From: JBDSGC01 sp046594105
Lineage (GTDB): Bacteria; Acidobacteriota; Thermoanaerobaculia; Gp7-AA8
Reading direction: 5' to 3'
Assembly (NCBI GenBank): GCA_046594105.1
Contig: JBKJQB010000226.1
Coordinates: 1-13,833 of the forward strand
Length of the DNA stretch: 13,833 nucleotides
Shown: positions 7,330 to 13,535 of the stretch, piece after piece
Layout: each line of letters begins with the position of its first letter
How positions within the stretch are numbered: position 1 is the first letter of the stretch
Position numbers and translations under genes: made by a program
The notes under the pieces: generated by a model
The model's database searches: none
What the model was told of the DNA's origin: nothing
What the model saw: only the letters and a program-made list of their open reading frames with translations

Positions 7330-7387
7330 GGCGGAATTGAGGAAGCGCGGGTTTGCGGTCAAAGAACGCCTGCGCGATCTCTCGGAC

Positions 7388-7449
7388 CCCTCATCCGCCT
7401 TCGGCACCTTCTCCCCGTGCGCGGGGAGAAGGGACTCGCGAGGGGGAGT
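7388..7449 (+). repeat. Dispersed palindromic repeat, copy C
   Basis: This copy is nearly identical to copy B and has the same orientation. The tail CCCTCATCCGCCTTCGGCA is followed by arms 7407-7416 and 7423-7432 (CCTTCTCCCC/GGGGAGAAGG, perfect) and the tail ACTCGCGAGGGGGAG. It occupies the spacer between the deacylase 3' end and the permease start. The rest of this 222-bp spacer shows nothing recognisable apart from the permease ribosome site. Confidence 0.85.
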
Positions 7450-7540
7450 GCTCGTTCGAGAACCGGGGGCGATCGGGATCCATGCTTGGTTTTGCATTCA
7501 AACCCTCACTGTCTTCGGGAACGCGTAGACGAAGTGCCAA

Positions 7541-9217
7541 TCACTGTTTCGAAAAACCCGGTCCGCGCAACGTGCGTCCCGGCAATGCCTGCGTCATCGT
7601 CCCGTCGCGGAGAACGGGCACTCCATTGACCACGACGTGGACCACGCCTTCGCTGAAGCGGTGGGGATCTTCGTACGTGGCCACGTCGCGAATCGTCGCC
7701 GGGTCGAAAACGATGATGTCCGCTTTCATCCCCGGACGGAGGATGCCGCGGTCTTTCATGTTGGCGCGATCGGCAGCCTGCGAGGTCATCTTGCGCACCG
7801 CTTCCTCCAGGGTGACCAGCTTCTCGTCGCGGCTGTAGCGGCCGGCGACGCGCGCGAACGTTCCGTACCCCCGGGGATGAACCGCTGTTCCGGCGGCGCG
7901 CGCAGCAGGGGAGGGGGCGCCGGAGTCCGATCCCACCGAGACCCACGGTTGCCGGAGTGCCGTGCGCACGTCGTCCTCGCTCATGGAAAAGTAGATGACC
8001 GACGGTGAATGCGTGGTCTCGCTGAACAGACGGATCAGCGCTTCATCGGGCCCGACGTTCATTGCCGTGGCAATGTCCTCGAGGAAGTGCTTGGAGTATT
8101 GCGCCATGGTCGGGCTGTCGATCCGCGCGACGTAGATCCCGTGTTCCCTGCGTTTGGCGATCTGGCTCCGGAAGGCCTCGGCAATCTTCGCGCGCTCTTC
8201 CGGATTCTGCAGCCGCTGCTGGAAGGCGGCGTAGCCTCCCTCCAGCGACCAGTCGGGAGCCAGCGTCGAAAGGGAAGTCCCGGAAGCGGCGTACGGGTAG
8301 ACATTCGCGGCGACATCGATTCCCTCCGCACGGGCCGCTTCGATCCGAGACACCACGTGCGGCATCTTTCCCCAGTTCGCAGCGCCTCCCACCTTGAGGT
8401 GCCAGATGTTCACCGGGATCTTCGCCTCCCGCCCGATGCGGAACGCTTCGTCCAGCCCCATGTCGATGCGGTCGCCTTCATCGCGCATGTGAGTGAAGTA
8501 CACGCCGCCCCGCGCCGCCGCCACTCTGGCCAGCGCGACCAGCTCCTCGGTGGTCGAGAACATGGCGGGCAGATAGATCAGCGAGCTGGAGAGGCCCATC
8601 GCGCCATCGCGCATGGCCTGGTCCACGATGCGCTCCATCTCTCGCATTTCTTCGGCGGTGGGAGCCCGGTTGACGTTGCCGATGACCATCTCCCGAGGAT
8701 TGGACGACCCCACCAGCGAGGCGATGTTGATGGCGCTGCCCTGGCGGTCGACGAGATCGAAATAGCCGCCCAGTGTGCTCCAGCGCTGTGGCGGGTTCGC
8801 GTCAGGATTGCGCTTGAGCGGGCCGGCGGAGAAGCCCTCGCCGGTCAACTCCGAGGTCATGCCCTGACGGACCTTGGCCTCCACATGCGGGTCGTTGAGG
8901 AGGGAGTTTTCGTCCTGCCCGAGAAGGTCGATGAAGCCGGGAGCGACGATCAGCTCGTGGGCGTCGATGTTGTCTTTCGCCGGAGTCGAAGAGAGGTCTC
9001 CGATGGCGATGATGGTGTCGCCGCGAACGCCGATGTCGGCGCGATACCAGGGCGCGCCGGTGCCGTCGAGGAGGCGGCCATTGGTGATTTTGAGGTCGTA
9101 AGAAATTGGTTTCGGAGTGTGAGTCATCGAGCAGCCGGTCAGGAGAAGAAGTGCGAGGACCGTCGGGGACCCCAAGCGGGAAACGTGCGCCACGCGCGTC
9201 GATGTCGACTCATTCAT
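7541..9217 (-). CDS. N-acyl-D-amino-acid deacylase-like amidohydrolase, lipoprotein
   Basis: The product is 558 residues. An N-terminal signal ends in lipobox LLTGC (Cys29), so the enzyme is probably anchored in the envelope. The D-aminoacylase/amidohydrolase-3 layout is clear: SYDLKITNGRLLDGTGAP at 39-56, APGFIDLLGQDENSLL at 92-107, KVRQGMTSELTGEG at 115-128, FTHMRDEGDR with His243, IWHLKVGGAANWGKM with His273, and SVGSDSGAPSP with Asp431. The usual His-x-His of strand 1 is replaced by GQ within LLGQDE, and the usual GNCG cysteine position reads GEG. This marks a subfamily with an altered, probably mononuclear metal site. Expected chemistry is hydrolysis of an N-acyl (D-)amino acid or a related amide. 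The start overlaps the lysA stop (ATGA), implying one transcript with lysA. The exact substrate is unknown. Confidence 0.85.
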   Translation of the reverse strand: MNESTSTRVAHVSRLGSPTVLALLLLTGCSMTHTPKPISYDLKITNGRLLDGTGAPWYRADIGVRGDTIIAIGDLSSTPAKDNIDAHELIVAPGFIDLLGQDENSLLNDPHVEAKVRQGMTSELTGEGFSAGPLKRNPDANPPQRWSTLGGYFDLVDRQGSAINIASLVGSSNPREMVIGNVNRAPTAEEMREMERIVDQAMRDGAMGLSSSLIYLPAMFSTTEELVALARVAAARGGVYFTHMRDEGDRIDMGLDEAFRIGREAKIPVNIWHLKVGGAANWGKMPHVVSRIEAARAEGIDVAANVYPYAASGTSLSTLAPDWSLEGGYAAFQQRLQNPEERAKIAEAFRSQIAKRREHGIYVARIDSPTMAQYSKHFLEDIATAMNVGPDEALIRLFSETTHSPSVIYFSMSEDDVRTALRQPWVSVGSDSGAPSPAARAAGTAVHPRGYGTFARVAGRYSRDEKLVTLEEAVRKMTSQAADRANMKDRGILRPGMKADIIVFDPATIRDVATYEDPHRFSEGVVHVVVNGVPVLRDGTMTQALPGRTLRGPGFSKQ

Positions 9218-10482
9218 CGCATGCCCCGGGTGAGATCTGCAAAGGTTTGTCGATCGCGGACGAGCATCGCCGCATCGCCCTCGACCATGACTTCCGGTGG
9301 GAGGAGCCGCGCGTTGTAGTGCGAGGCCATGGAGAAGCCGTAGGCGCCGGCGTCGCAGAAAGCGATGAGATCACCGACACGCGTCTCGTCCATGGCCCGC
9401 GTCAGGGGATGGCCGTCGGGGCTCCGCGTGAACACATCGCCCGACTCGCACAGATTGCCGGCCACGACGACTTCGTCCTTCATGGCCTTCGCTTCAAAGG
9501 TTTCGCGCAACGAAAGCTGCGAGCCGCGGGACGCGTTCACGATGTGATGGTAGGCGCCGTACTTGGAAGGCCGGACCAGGTGGTTGAATCCGGTATCGCA
9601 TCCGATCCAGGACATGCCGCCGCTGATGCGCCGCGCCGTGACCCGTGAGAGCAGGGTTCCCGATTCGGCGACCACGTAGCGGCCCGGCTCCAGAATGGCG
9701 ATCAGGTCCCGCGCGCGAAGAAGTCGCCCAGCGATGCGGGACAGCTCGCGGCCGTAGTCCTCGATCGGGAACTCCCGATCGCCTGGACGGTAAGGAACGG
9801 AGAAGCCGCCACCGAAGTTGATCCAGTGGAGGTTCGAGAACTCGGCGCTCAGTTCCAGCAGCCGGCGGGCCGACTCCAGAAGCGGTGCGAGGTCGTCGAT
9901 CCCGGAGCCGATGTGCGCGTGGAGACCGACCACCCTCCCGCCGCTGTCTTCGATCATCATCCGCGCGGAAGCGATCTCCGCCGAATGGATGCCGAACTTC
10001 ACGCCACCTCCAGCGGTCACCACGTCCACATGATGGCCGGCGCCGATGTCGGGATCGACCCGCAAAGCGATGGGGTTCTTCAGGCCCAGGGCGAGGATGC
10101 GGTCGATCTCGGAGAGGGAGTTGACGTTGATGACGATGGCAGGGGAGGGGATGGCCCGAAGATCGTCGTCGGAGACGTTGGAGCAGGTGAACCAGATCCG
10201 CTCCGGAGTGAAGCCTGCCTGCTGCGCGAGGTAGATTTCGCCAGGGGACACGGCGTCGCACCCGAATCCACCCTTGCGCACCACATCGAGGACCGCCAGT
10301 GCCCCGTTGGCCTTCATCGCGTAGAACGGGGTGAAAGGCAATTCGGCGAACGCGCTCTTCACCCGGGCGATCTGCCGGCGAAGGACCGCCGCGTCATAGA
10401 CGTAGACCGGGGTGCCGTAACGCTCGGTGATGTCGAGGGCGGAAACCTGACCGATGTGGAGGACGCCGTCACGGAAATCCAT
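9214..10482 (-). CDS. lysA: Diaminopimelate decarboxylase
   Basis: This is a 422-residue fold-type III PLP enzyme that converts meso-diaminopimelate to L-lysine in the cytosol. Visible motifs are Lys57 in FYAMKAN (PLP Schiff base), GGGVKFGI at 158-165, HIGSG with His190, the glycine loop NFGGGF at 222-227, EPGRYVVAESG at 265-275, CDTGFNHLVRPSKYGAYH at 295-312, the catalytic Cys345-Glu in CESGD from the partner subunit, and AGAYGFSMASHYN near 378-390. Length and motif order are standard for LysA. It does not sit with other dap genes. It overlaps the downstream deacylase-like gene by 4 bp (ATGA). No clear Shine-Dalgarno or -10 hexamer was found just upstream. Related decarboxylases of ornithine, arginine or carboxynorspermidine are less likely given the CESGD and HLVRPSKYGAYH motifs. 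Confidence 0.93.
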   Translation of the reverse strand: MDFRDGVLHIGQVSALDITERYGTPVYVYDAAVLRRQIARVKSAFAELPFTPFYAMKANGALAVLDVVRKGGFGCDAVSPGEIYLAQQAGFTPERIWFTCSNVSDDDLRAIPSPAIVINVNSLSEIDRILALGLKNPIALRVDPDIGAGHHVDVVTAGGGVKFGIHSAEIASARMMIEDSGGRVVGLHAHIGSGIDDLAPLLESARRLLELSAEFSNLHWINFGGGFSVPYRPGDREFPIEDYGRELSRIAGRLLRARDLIAILEPGRYVVAESGTLLSRVTARRISGGMSWIGCDTGFNHLVRPSKYGAYHHIVNASRGSQLSLRETFEAKAMKDEVVVAGNLCESGDVFTRSPDGHPLTRAMDETRVGDLIAFCDAGAYGFSMASHYNARLLPPEVMVEGDAAMLVRDRQTFADLTRGMR

Positions 10483-10524
10483 GCGAGGCGGTGAGTTTCA
10501 ATGATTGCGCGCCGCGAAGCAATA

Positions 10525-10567
10525 GGCCGGCACGGCCGGCGGCGTTGGTTCGGCCGGCACGGCCGGC
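10525..10567. repeat. Two identical 16-bp palindromic GC repeats
   Basis: GGCCGGCACGGCCGGC occurs at 10525-10540 and 10552-10567, 11 bp apart. Each unit is itself nearly palindromic around GCCGGC. The composition resembles the GCCGGC-rich hairpin block at 3-90. It lies in the 386-bp gene-free divergent region between lysA and thyA. Confidence 0.7.
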
Positions 10568-10655
10568 AGCGCTGCCTCGCAAAGCGTCCGCCACCATTTT
10601 CGCCTCAGCCGGGTTCACTCGGCCGGTTTGATTGCAGAAGAATGCCGTGCTCTTC

Positions 10656-10711
10656 CATCGAGAGTCCTTCTCCCCGGGGACGGGGAGAAGGTGCCGAAGG
10701 CGGATGAGGGG
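10656..10711 (-). repeat. Dispersed palindromic repeat, copy D (inverted)
   Basis: Arms at 10666-10675 (CCTTCTCCCC) and 10682-10691 (GGGGAGAAGG) form a perfect stem. They are followed by TGCCGAAGGCGGATGAGGG, the reverse complement of the tail of copies B and C. The element is therefore inverted relative to them. Confidence 0.85.
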
Positions 10712-10730
10712 AGCTCACTCGACGAAGCTG

Positions 10731-10790
10731 GACCCCTCATCCCCGCTTCGCGGACCTTCTCCCGGTGTGCGGGGAGAAGGACACTCGAGG
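10731..10790 (+). repeat. Dispersed palindromic repeat, copy E
   Basis: A CCCTCATCCCCGCTTCGCGGA tail variant leads into arms 10755-10764 (CCTTCTCCCG) and 10771-10780 (GGGGAGAAGG), with one mismatch. The following ACACTCGAGG resembles the right-hand tail of B and C. It is head-to-head with copy D and about 20 bp from it. Confidence 0.8.
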
Positions 10791-10797
10791 CAAGCGA

Positions 10798-10829
10798 CCC
10801 CCATCCGGCCTTCGGCCACCTTCTCCTCG
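10798..10829 (+). repeat. Half-copy of the dispersed palindromic repeat (F)
   Basis: CCCCATCCGGCCTTCGGCCA followed by CCTTCTCCTCG corresponds to the left tail and left arm of the element. The right arm is absent. It ends about 40 bp before thyA and looks like a decayed or truncated copy. Confidence 0.6.
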
Positions 10830-10857
10830 CTGCACCTCACGCAACACTTCTCAATGC

Positions 10858-10863
10858 GATAAT
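10858..10863 (+). promoter_or_regulatory. Putative -10 element giving leaderless thyA mRNA
   Basis: GATAAT matches the -10 consensus at five of six positions and ends 5 bp before the ATG at 10869. No Shine-Dalgarno lies between them. The arrangement parallels those before spmA and the gene at 3811. No -35 was recognised. Confidence 0.4.
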
Positions 10864-10868
10864 GAGCC

Positions 10869-11663
10869 ATGCAGGCTTACCTCGAGCTCGTCCGCCATGT
10901 CCTCGACCACGGCACCGAGAAATCGGATCGCACCGGCACCGGCACACGCAGCGTCTTTGGCTACCAGCTGCGCTTCGACCTCGGTGCCGGCTTTCCGCTG
11001 CTGACCACGAAAAAGCTGCACCTGCGATCGATCATCTACGAGCTGCTGTGGTTTCTTCGCGGAGAGACGAACGTTCGCTTCCTGCAGGAGAACAAAGTCA
11101 CCATCTGGGACGAATGGGCTGCTGCGGACGGGGAGCTCGGACCGGTCTACGGATACCAGTGGCGCTCCTGGCCGGCCCCGGACGGGCGGCACATCGACCA
11201 GATCAGCGGCGTCATCGAGGACATCCGGCGCAATCCCGATTCAAGGCGCCTCATCGTCAGCGCCTGGAACGTCGCCGATCTCGATCGTATGGCTCTGGCG
11301 CCCTGTCACGCTCTGTTCCAGTTCTATGTGGCGAACGGACGCCTGTCCTGTCAGATGTATCAACGCAGCGCGGACGTGTTCCTCGGCGTTCCCTTCAATG
11401 TCGCTTCGTATGCCCTGCTGACCATGATGGTGGCGCAGGTGTGCGGGCTGCAGCCGGGCGATTTCATCCATACGCTGGGCGATGCACACCTCTACTCGAA
11501 TCATCTCGACCAGGCGCGCGAGCAACTCGGTCGTGCGCCGCGGGCCCTGCCGTCGATGCGCCTGAATCCTGAGATCCGCTCGATCTTCGACTTCAAGTTC
11601 AGCGACTTCACGCTGGAGAGCTACGATCCACATCCGGCCATCAAGGCGCCGATCGCCGTATGA
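10869..11663 (+). CDS. thyA: Thymidylate synthase
   Basis: The product is 264 residues, the same length as Escherichia coli ThyA, and appears to align without gaps. It methylates dUMP to dTMP using methylene-tetrahydrofolate and releases dihydrofolate. Key motifs are Arg21 in SDRTGTGT, HLRSIIYELLWFLRGETN near 51-68, WDEWA, GPVYGYQWR, RRLIVSAWN, the nucleophile Cys146 in LAPCHALFQFY, YQRSADVFLGVPFN, GDAHLYSNH and the C-terminal APIAV that closes the site. The gene overlaps dfrA by 4 bp (ATGA at 11660-11663), so the enzyme making dihydrofolate is coupled to the one reducing it. Repeats D-F crowd the promoter side. The start follows a GATAAT hexamer directly. Confidence 0.98.
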   Translation: MQAYLELVRHVLDHGTEKSDRTGTGTRSVFGYQLRFDLGAGFPLLTTKKLHLRSIIYELLWFLRGETNVRFLQENKVTIWDEWAAADGELGPVYGYQWRSWPAPDGRHIDQISGVIEDIRRNPDSRRLIVSAWNVADLDRMALAPCHALFQFYVANGRLSCQMYQRSADVFLGVPFNVASYALLTMMVAQVCGLQPGDFIHTLGDAHLYSNHLDQAREQLGRAPRALPSMRLNPEIRSIFDFKFSDFTLESYDPHPAIKAPIAV

Positions 11664-12181
11664 GGCTGAACATCATCGCCGCTGTGGCCAGCAATGGTGT
11701 GGTCGGGCGGGAGAACGCGCTTCCCTGGCGGCTGTCCGCCGACCTGAAGCACTTCAAGGCCCTGACCATGGGACATCACCTGCTGATGGGCCGGCGGACC
11801 TTCGATTCCATCGGCCGGGCCTTGCCGGGGCGGGTGAGCGTGGTCATCACACGCGACGAAAGCTTTCGAGGTGAGGGGATCATCACCGCGTCCTCCATCG
11901 AACGGGCGATGGAAATCGTTGCGTCCGACACGGAGGCGTTCGTGTGCGGGGGCGCCCAGATTTATCAACAGACACTCCATCGCGCCGACCGCATGTTCAT
12001 CACCCAGGTCCACGCCGACGTGGAAGGGGACGCCTTCTTCCCCGATTTCGACGACGTGCGCGAATGGAAGCTCACCGATCGGGAAGACTTCGAGGCCGAT
12101 GAGAAGAACGATCACGCCTTCTCCTTCCTGGTCTACGAACGCGCCGGATCGGAAGGTCACGCCATTCCCGACGAGGAGTAG
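11660..12181 (+). CDS. dfrA: Dihydrofolate reductase
   Basis: The product is 173 residues, within the usual range for chromosomal bacterial DHFR. It reduces dihydrofolate to tetrahydrofolate with NADPH, regenerating the cofactor oxidised by ThyA. Visible features are IIAAVASNGVVGRENALPW (residues 5-23, including the Met20-type loop), the catalytic acid Asp28 in LSADLKHFK, MGRRTF near 43-48 for NADPH, the LPGR turn, and FVCGGAQIYQQTL near 94-106. Translation is coupled to thyA by the ATGA overlap. The gene name folA would serve equally well. Nothing in sequence or context suggests an acquired resistance variant: the pairing with thyA is the common housekeeping arrangement. Confidence 0.97.
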   Translation: MRLNIIAAVASNGVVGRENALPWRLSADLKHFKALTMGHHLLMGRRTFDSIGRALPGRVSVVITRDESFRGEGIITASSIERAMEIVASDTEAFVCGGAQIYQQTLHRADRMFITQVHADVEGDAFFPDFDDVREWKLTDREDFEADEKNDHAFSFLVYERAGSEGHAIPDEE

Positions 12182-12224
12182 GGGCGGATTCAGCGACGCA
12201 CCGACCGGTTAACATGCGCGCCGC

Positions 12225-13424
12225 ATGTACTGGCGGCTCCTGCGCAACAACCGCGAATTCCGGCTGCTCTACTTCGGCTCGCTGATCTCCCTCGGAGGGG
12301 ATTGGTTCCTCACCGTGGCGCTGCTCGATCTGGTCCTCAGCCTGACCGGCTCAGCCACCCTGGCCTCGCTGATGCTGCTCTGCCAGACGCTTCCTATTTT
12401 CCTTTTCGCGCCGATCGCCGGCCATGCCGTCGACCGGCTCGACCGTCGGAAGGTGATGATCGCCGTCGACCTTCTGCGCACCGTAGCCTGCCTCCTTCCG
12501 TTGCTGGCCCGCTCGGTCGCGCTGCTTCCGTTTGCCTATCTCGGAGTCATCGCCATCTCCATCGGCTCGGCCTATTTCGAACCGGCGTCGCAGGCGGCGC
12601 TGCCCAACATCGTGGAAGGAGAGGAACTGGCCGCGGCGAACGTCCTGATGGGGTCGACCTGGGGAACGATGCTGGCCGTGGGCGCAGCGATCGGCGGTCT
12701 GGTCACCATGCGCTTCGGCCGCGACGTGTCGTTCCTGGTGGACTCTGCGAGCTTTCTGGCATCCGCACTGATCCTGATGTCGATGCGCGCGAAGTTTGCC
12801 GAGACCCGCGCGCCGCGCGAACATCCTCCGATGATCGAATCCGCGCGCGAGACCCTTGCCTACGCGCGCGAGCACCCCCGCGTCCTGGCGCTCCTGGTGT
12901 CGAAGGGCGGCTACGGACTGGGCGCGGGCGTGGTGGCCATGCTCAGCGTGTTCGGAAAAGAGATCTTTCACGCCGGTGCTTTCGGAATCGGTCTCCTCTT
13001 CGCCGCCCGCGGGGTGGGAGCGCTGATCGGGCCCTTTCTGGTCCGTGCGGTTGGTGGACGTCCCGAACGTCAATACCGTCTGATCGCCGTTGCCATCATG
13101 CTCTTCGGGCTGGGCTATGCCGCACTCGGTCTGTCGCATTCTTTGCTCGCCGGTTGTGTGGCCGTCTTTTTTGCTCACCTCGGAGGCGGGGCCCAGTGGC
13201 TGACTTCGACCTATGGACTGCAGCGCGAGGTTCCTGACTGGATCCGCGGCCGCGTCTTTTCGGCCGACTGGGGTTTCGTCACGCTGACCATGAGCATGTC
13301 CAGCATGGCCGCCGGCGTGGCAGCGGATCATTTCGGCGCGGCGGTGGCGACGGTGGGAATCGCGTCGCTTTCCCTGCTCTGGGCTTCCTTCTGGGGAGTG
13401 TGGACCTGGAAGCTGTGGGCTTAG
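12225..13424 (+). CDS. MFS transporter (EntS/MFS_3-like exporter)
   Basis: The product is 399 residues with about 10-12 hydrophobic segments, typical of major facilitator exporters. The opening LLRNNREFRLLYFGSLISLGG matches the common first-helix pattern of the enterobactin/macrolide-exporter-like group. The motif-A loop between helices 2 and 3 reads GHAVDRLDRRKVM near residues 66-78. Further signatures are SAYFEPASQAALPNIV near 118-133 and LVDSASFLASALIL near 170-185. It would pump a small molecule out by proton antiport; the substrate is not predictable. It begins 43 bp after dfrA on the same strand and may be co-transcribed. A weak TAACAT hexamer at 12210-12215, 9 bp before the ATG, could instead supply its own promoter. 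No Shine-Dalgarno is obvious. Confidence 0.9.
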   Translation: MYWRLLRNNREFRLLYFGSLISLGGDWFLTVALLDLVLSLTGSATLASLMLLCQTLPIFLFAPIAGHAVDRLDRRKVMIAVDLLRTVACLLPLLARSVALLPFAYLGVIAISIGSAYFEPASQAALPNIVEGEELAAANVLMGSTWGTMLAVGAAIGGLVTMRFGRDVSFLVDSASFLASALILMSMRAKFAETRAPREHPPMIESARETLAYAREHPRVLALLVSKGGYGLGAGVVAMLSVFGKEIFHAGAFGIGLLFAARGVGALIGPFLVRAVGGRPERQYRLIAVAIMLFGLGYAALGLSHSLLAGCVAVFFAHLGGGAQWLTSTYGLQREVPDWIRGRVFSADWGFVTLTMSMSSMAAGVAADHFGAAVATVGIASLSLLWASFWGVWTWKLWA

Positions 13425-13443
13425 CGCGCGCCGGAGGCGCAGC

Positions 13444-13492
13444 CAGAGGGTAGCCGGTCGGCAAGCGCGCAGCGCGCAGCCACCGGTCTCTG
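13444..13492. repeat. Imperfect REP-like inverted repeat beside the RAYT gene
   Basis: Outer arms CAGAG (13444-13448) and CTCTG (13488-13492) pair. Inside them CCGGT at 13454-13458 pairs with ACCGG at 13482-13486, and the centre is GCGCGC-AGC-type palindromic sequence. The asymmetry, with extra GGTAG bases on the left arm, is typical of REP elements recognised by RAYT transposases. It lies just downstream of the RAYT gene. Only one copy is in the window. Confidence 0.55.
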
Positions 13493-13498
13493 ATGCGG

Positions 13499-13527
13499 AA
13501 AAGAAAACGCCGCCCCGGCGGGGCGGC
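13499..13527 (-). terminator. Intrinsic terminator for the RAYT gene
   Basis: A perfect 8-bp GC stem, 13509-13516 (GCCGCCCC) with 13520-13527 (GGGGCGGC), has a 3-nt loop. On the minus strand it is followed by G then TTTTCTTTT (13499-13507 as A-rich sequence on the plus strand). It sits 8 bp beyond the stop of the minus-strand transposase gene, the expected place and direction. Confidence 0.8.
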
Positions 13528-13535
13528 AGAGAGCA

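Noticed and set aside
8009..9319. A 436-codon plus-strand frame opposite the deacylase gene
   Set aside because: It is antisense to conserved amidohydrolase motifs. Its His/Arg/Asp-rich composition is typical of the complementary frame in GC-rich DNA.
10656..10829. CRISPR array upstream of thyA
   Set aside because: The repeats are inverted and direct mixtures of a palindromic element with irregular spacing and no uniform unique spacers; there are no cas genes.
11660..12181. dfrA as an acquired trimethoprim-resistance gene
   Set aside because: It is translationally coupled to thyA with normal housekeeping motifs, and no integron or transposon features surround it.
12351..13331. A 326-codon minus-strand frame opposite the MFS gene
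   Set aside because: It is antisense to a strong transporter gene, and its hydrophilic translation mirrors the membrane segments on the other strand.
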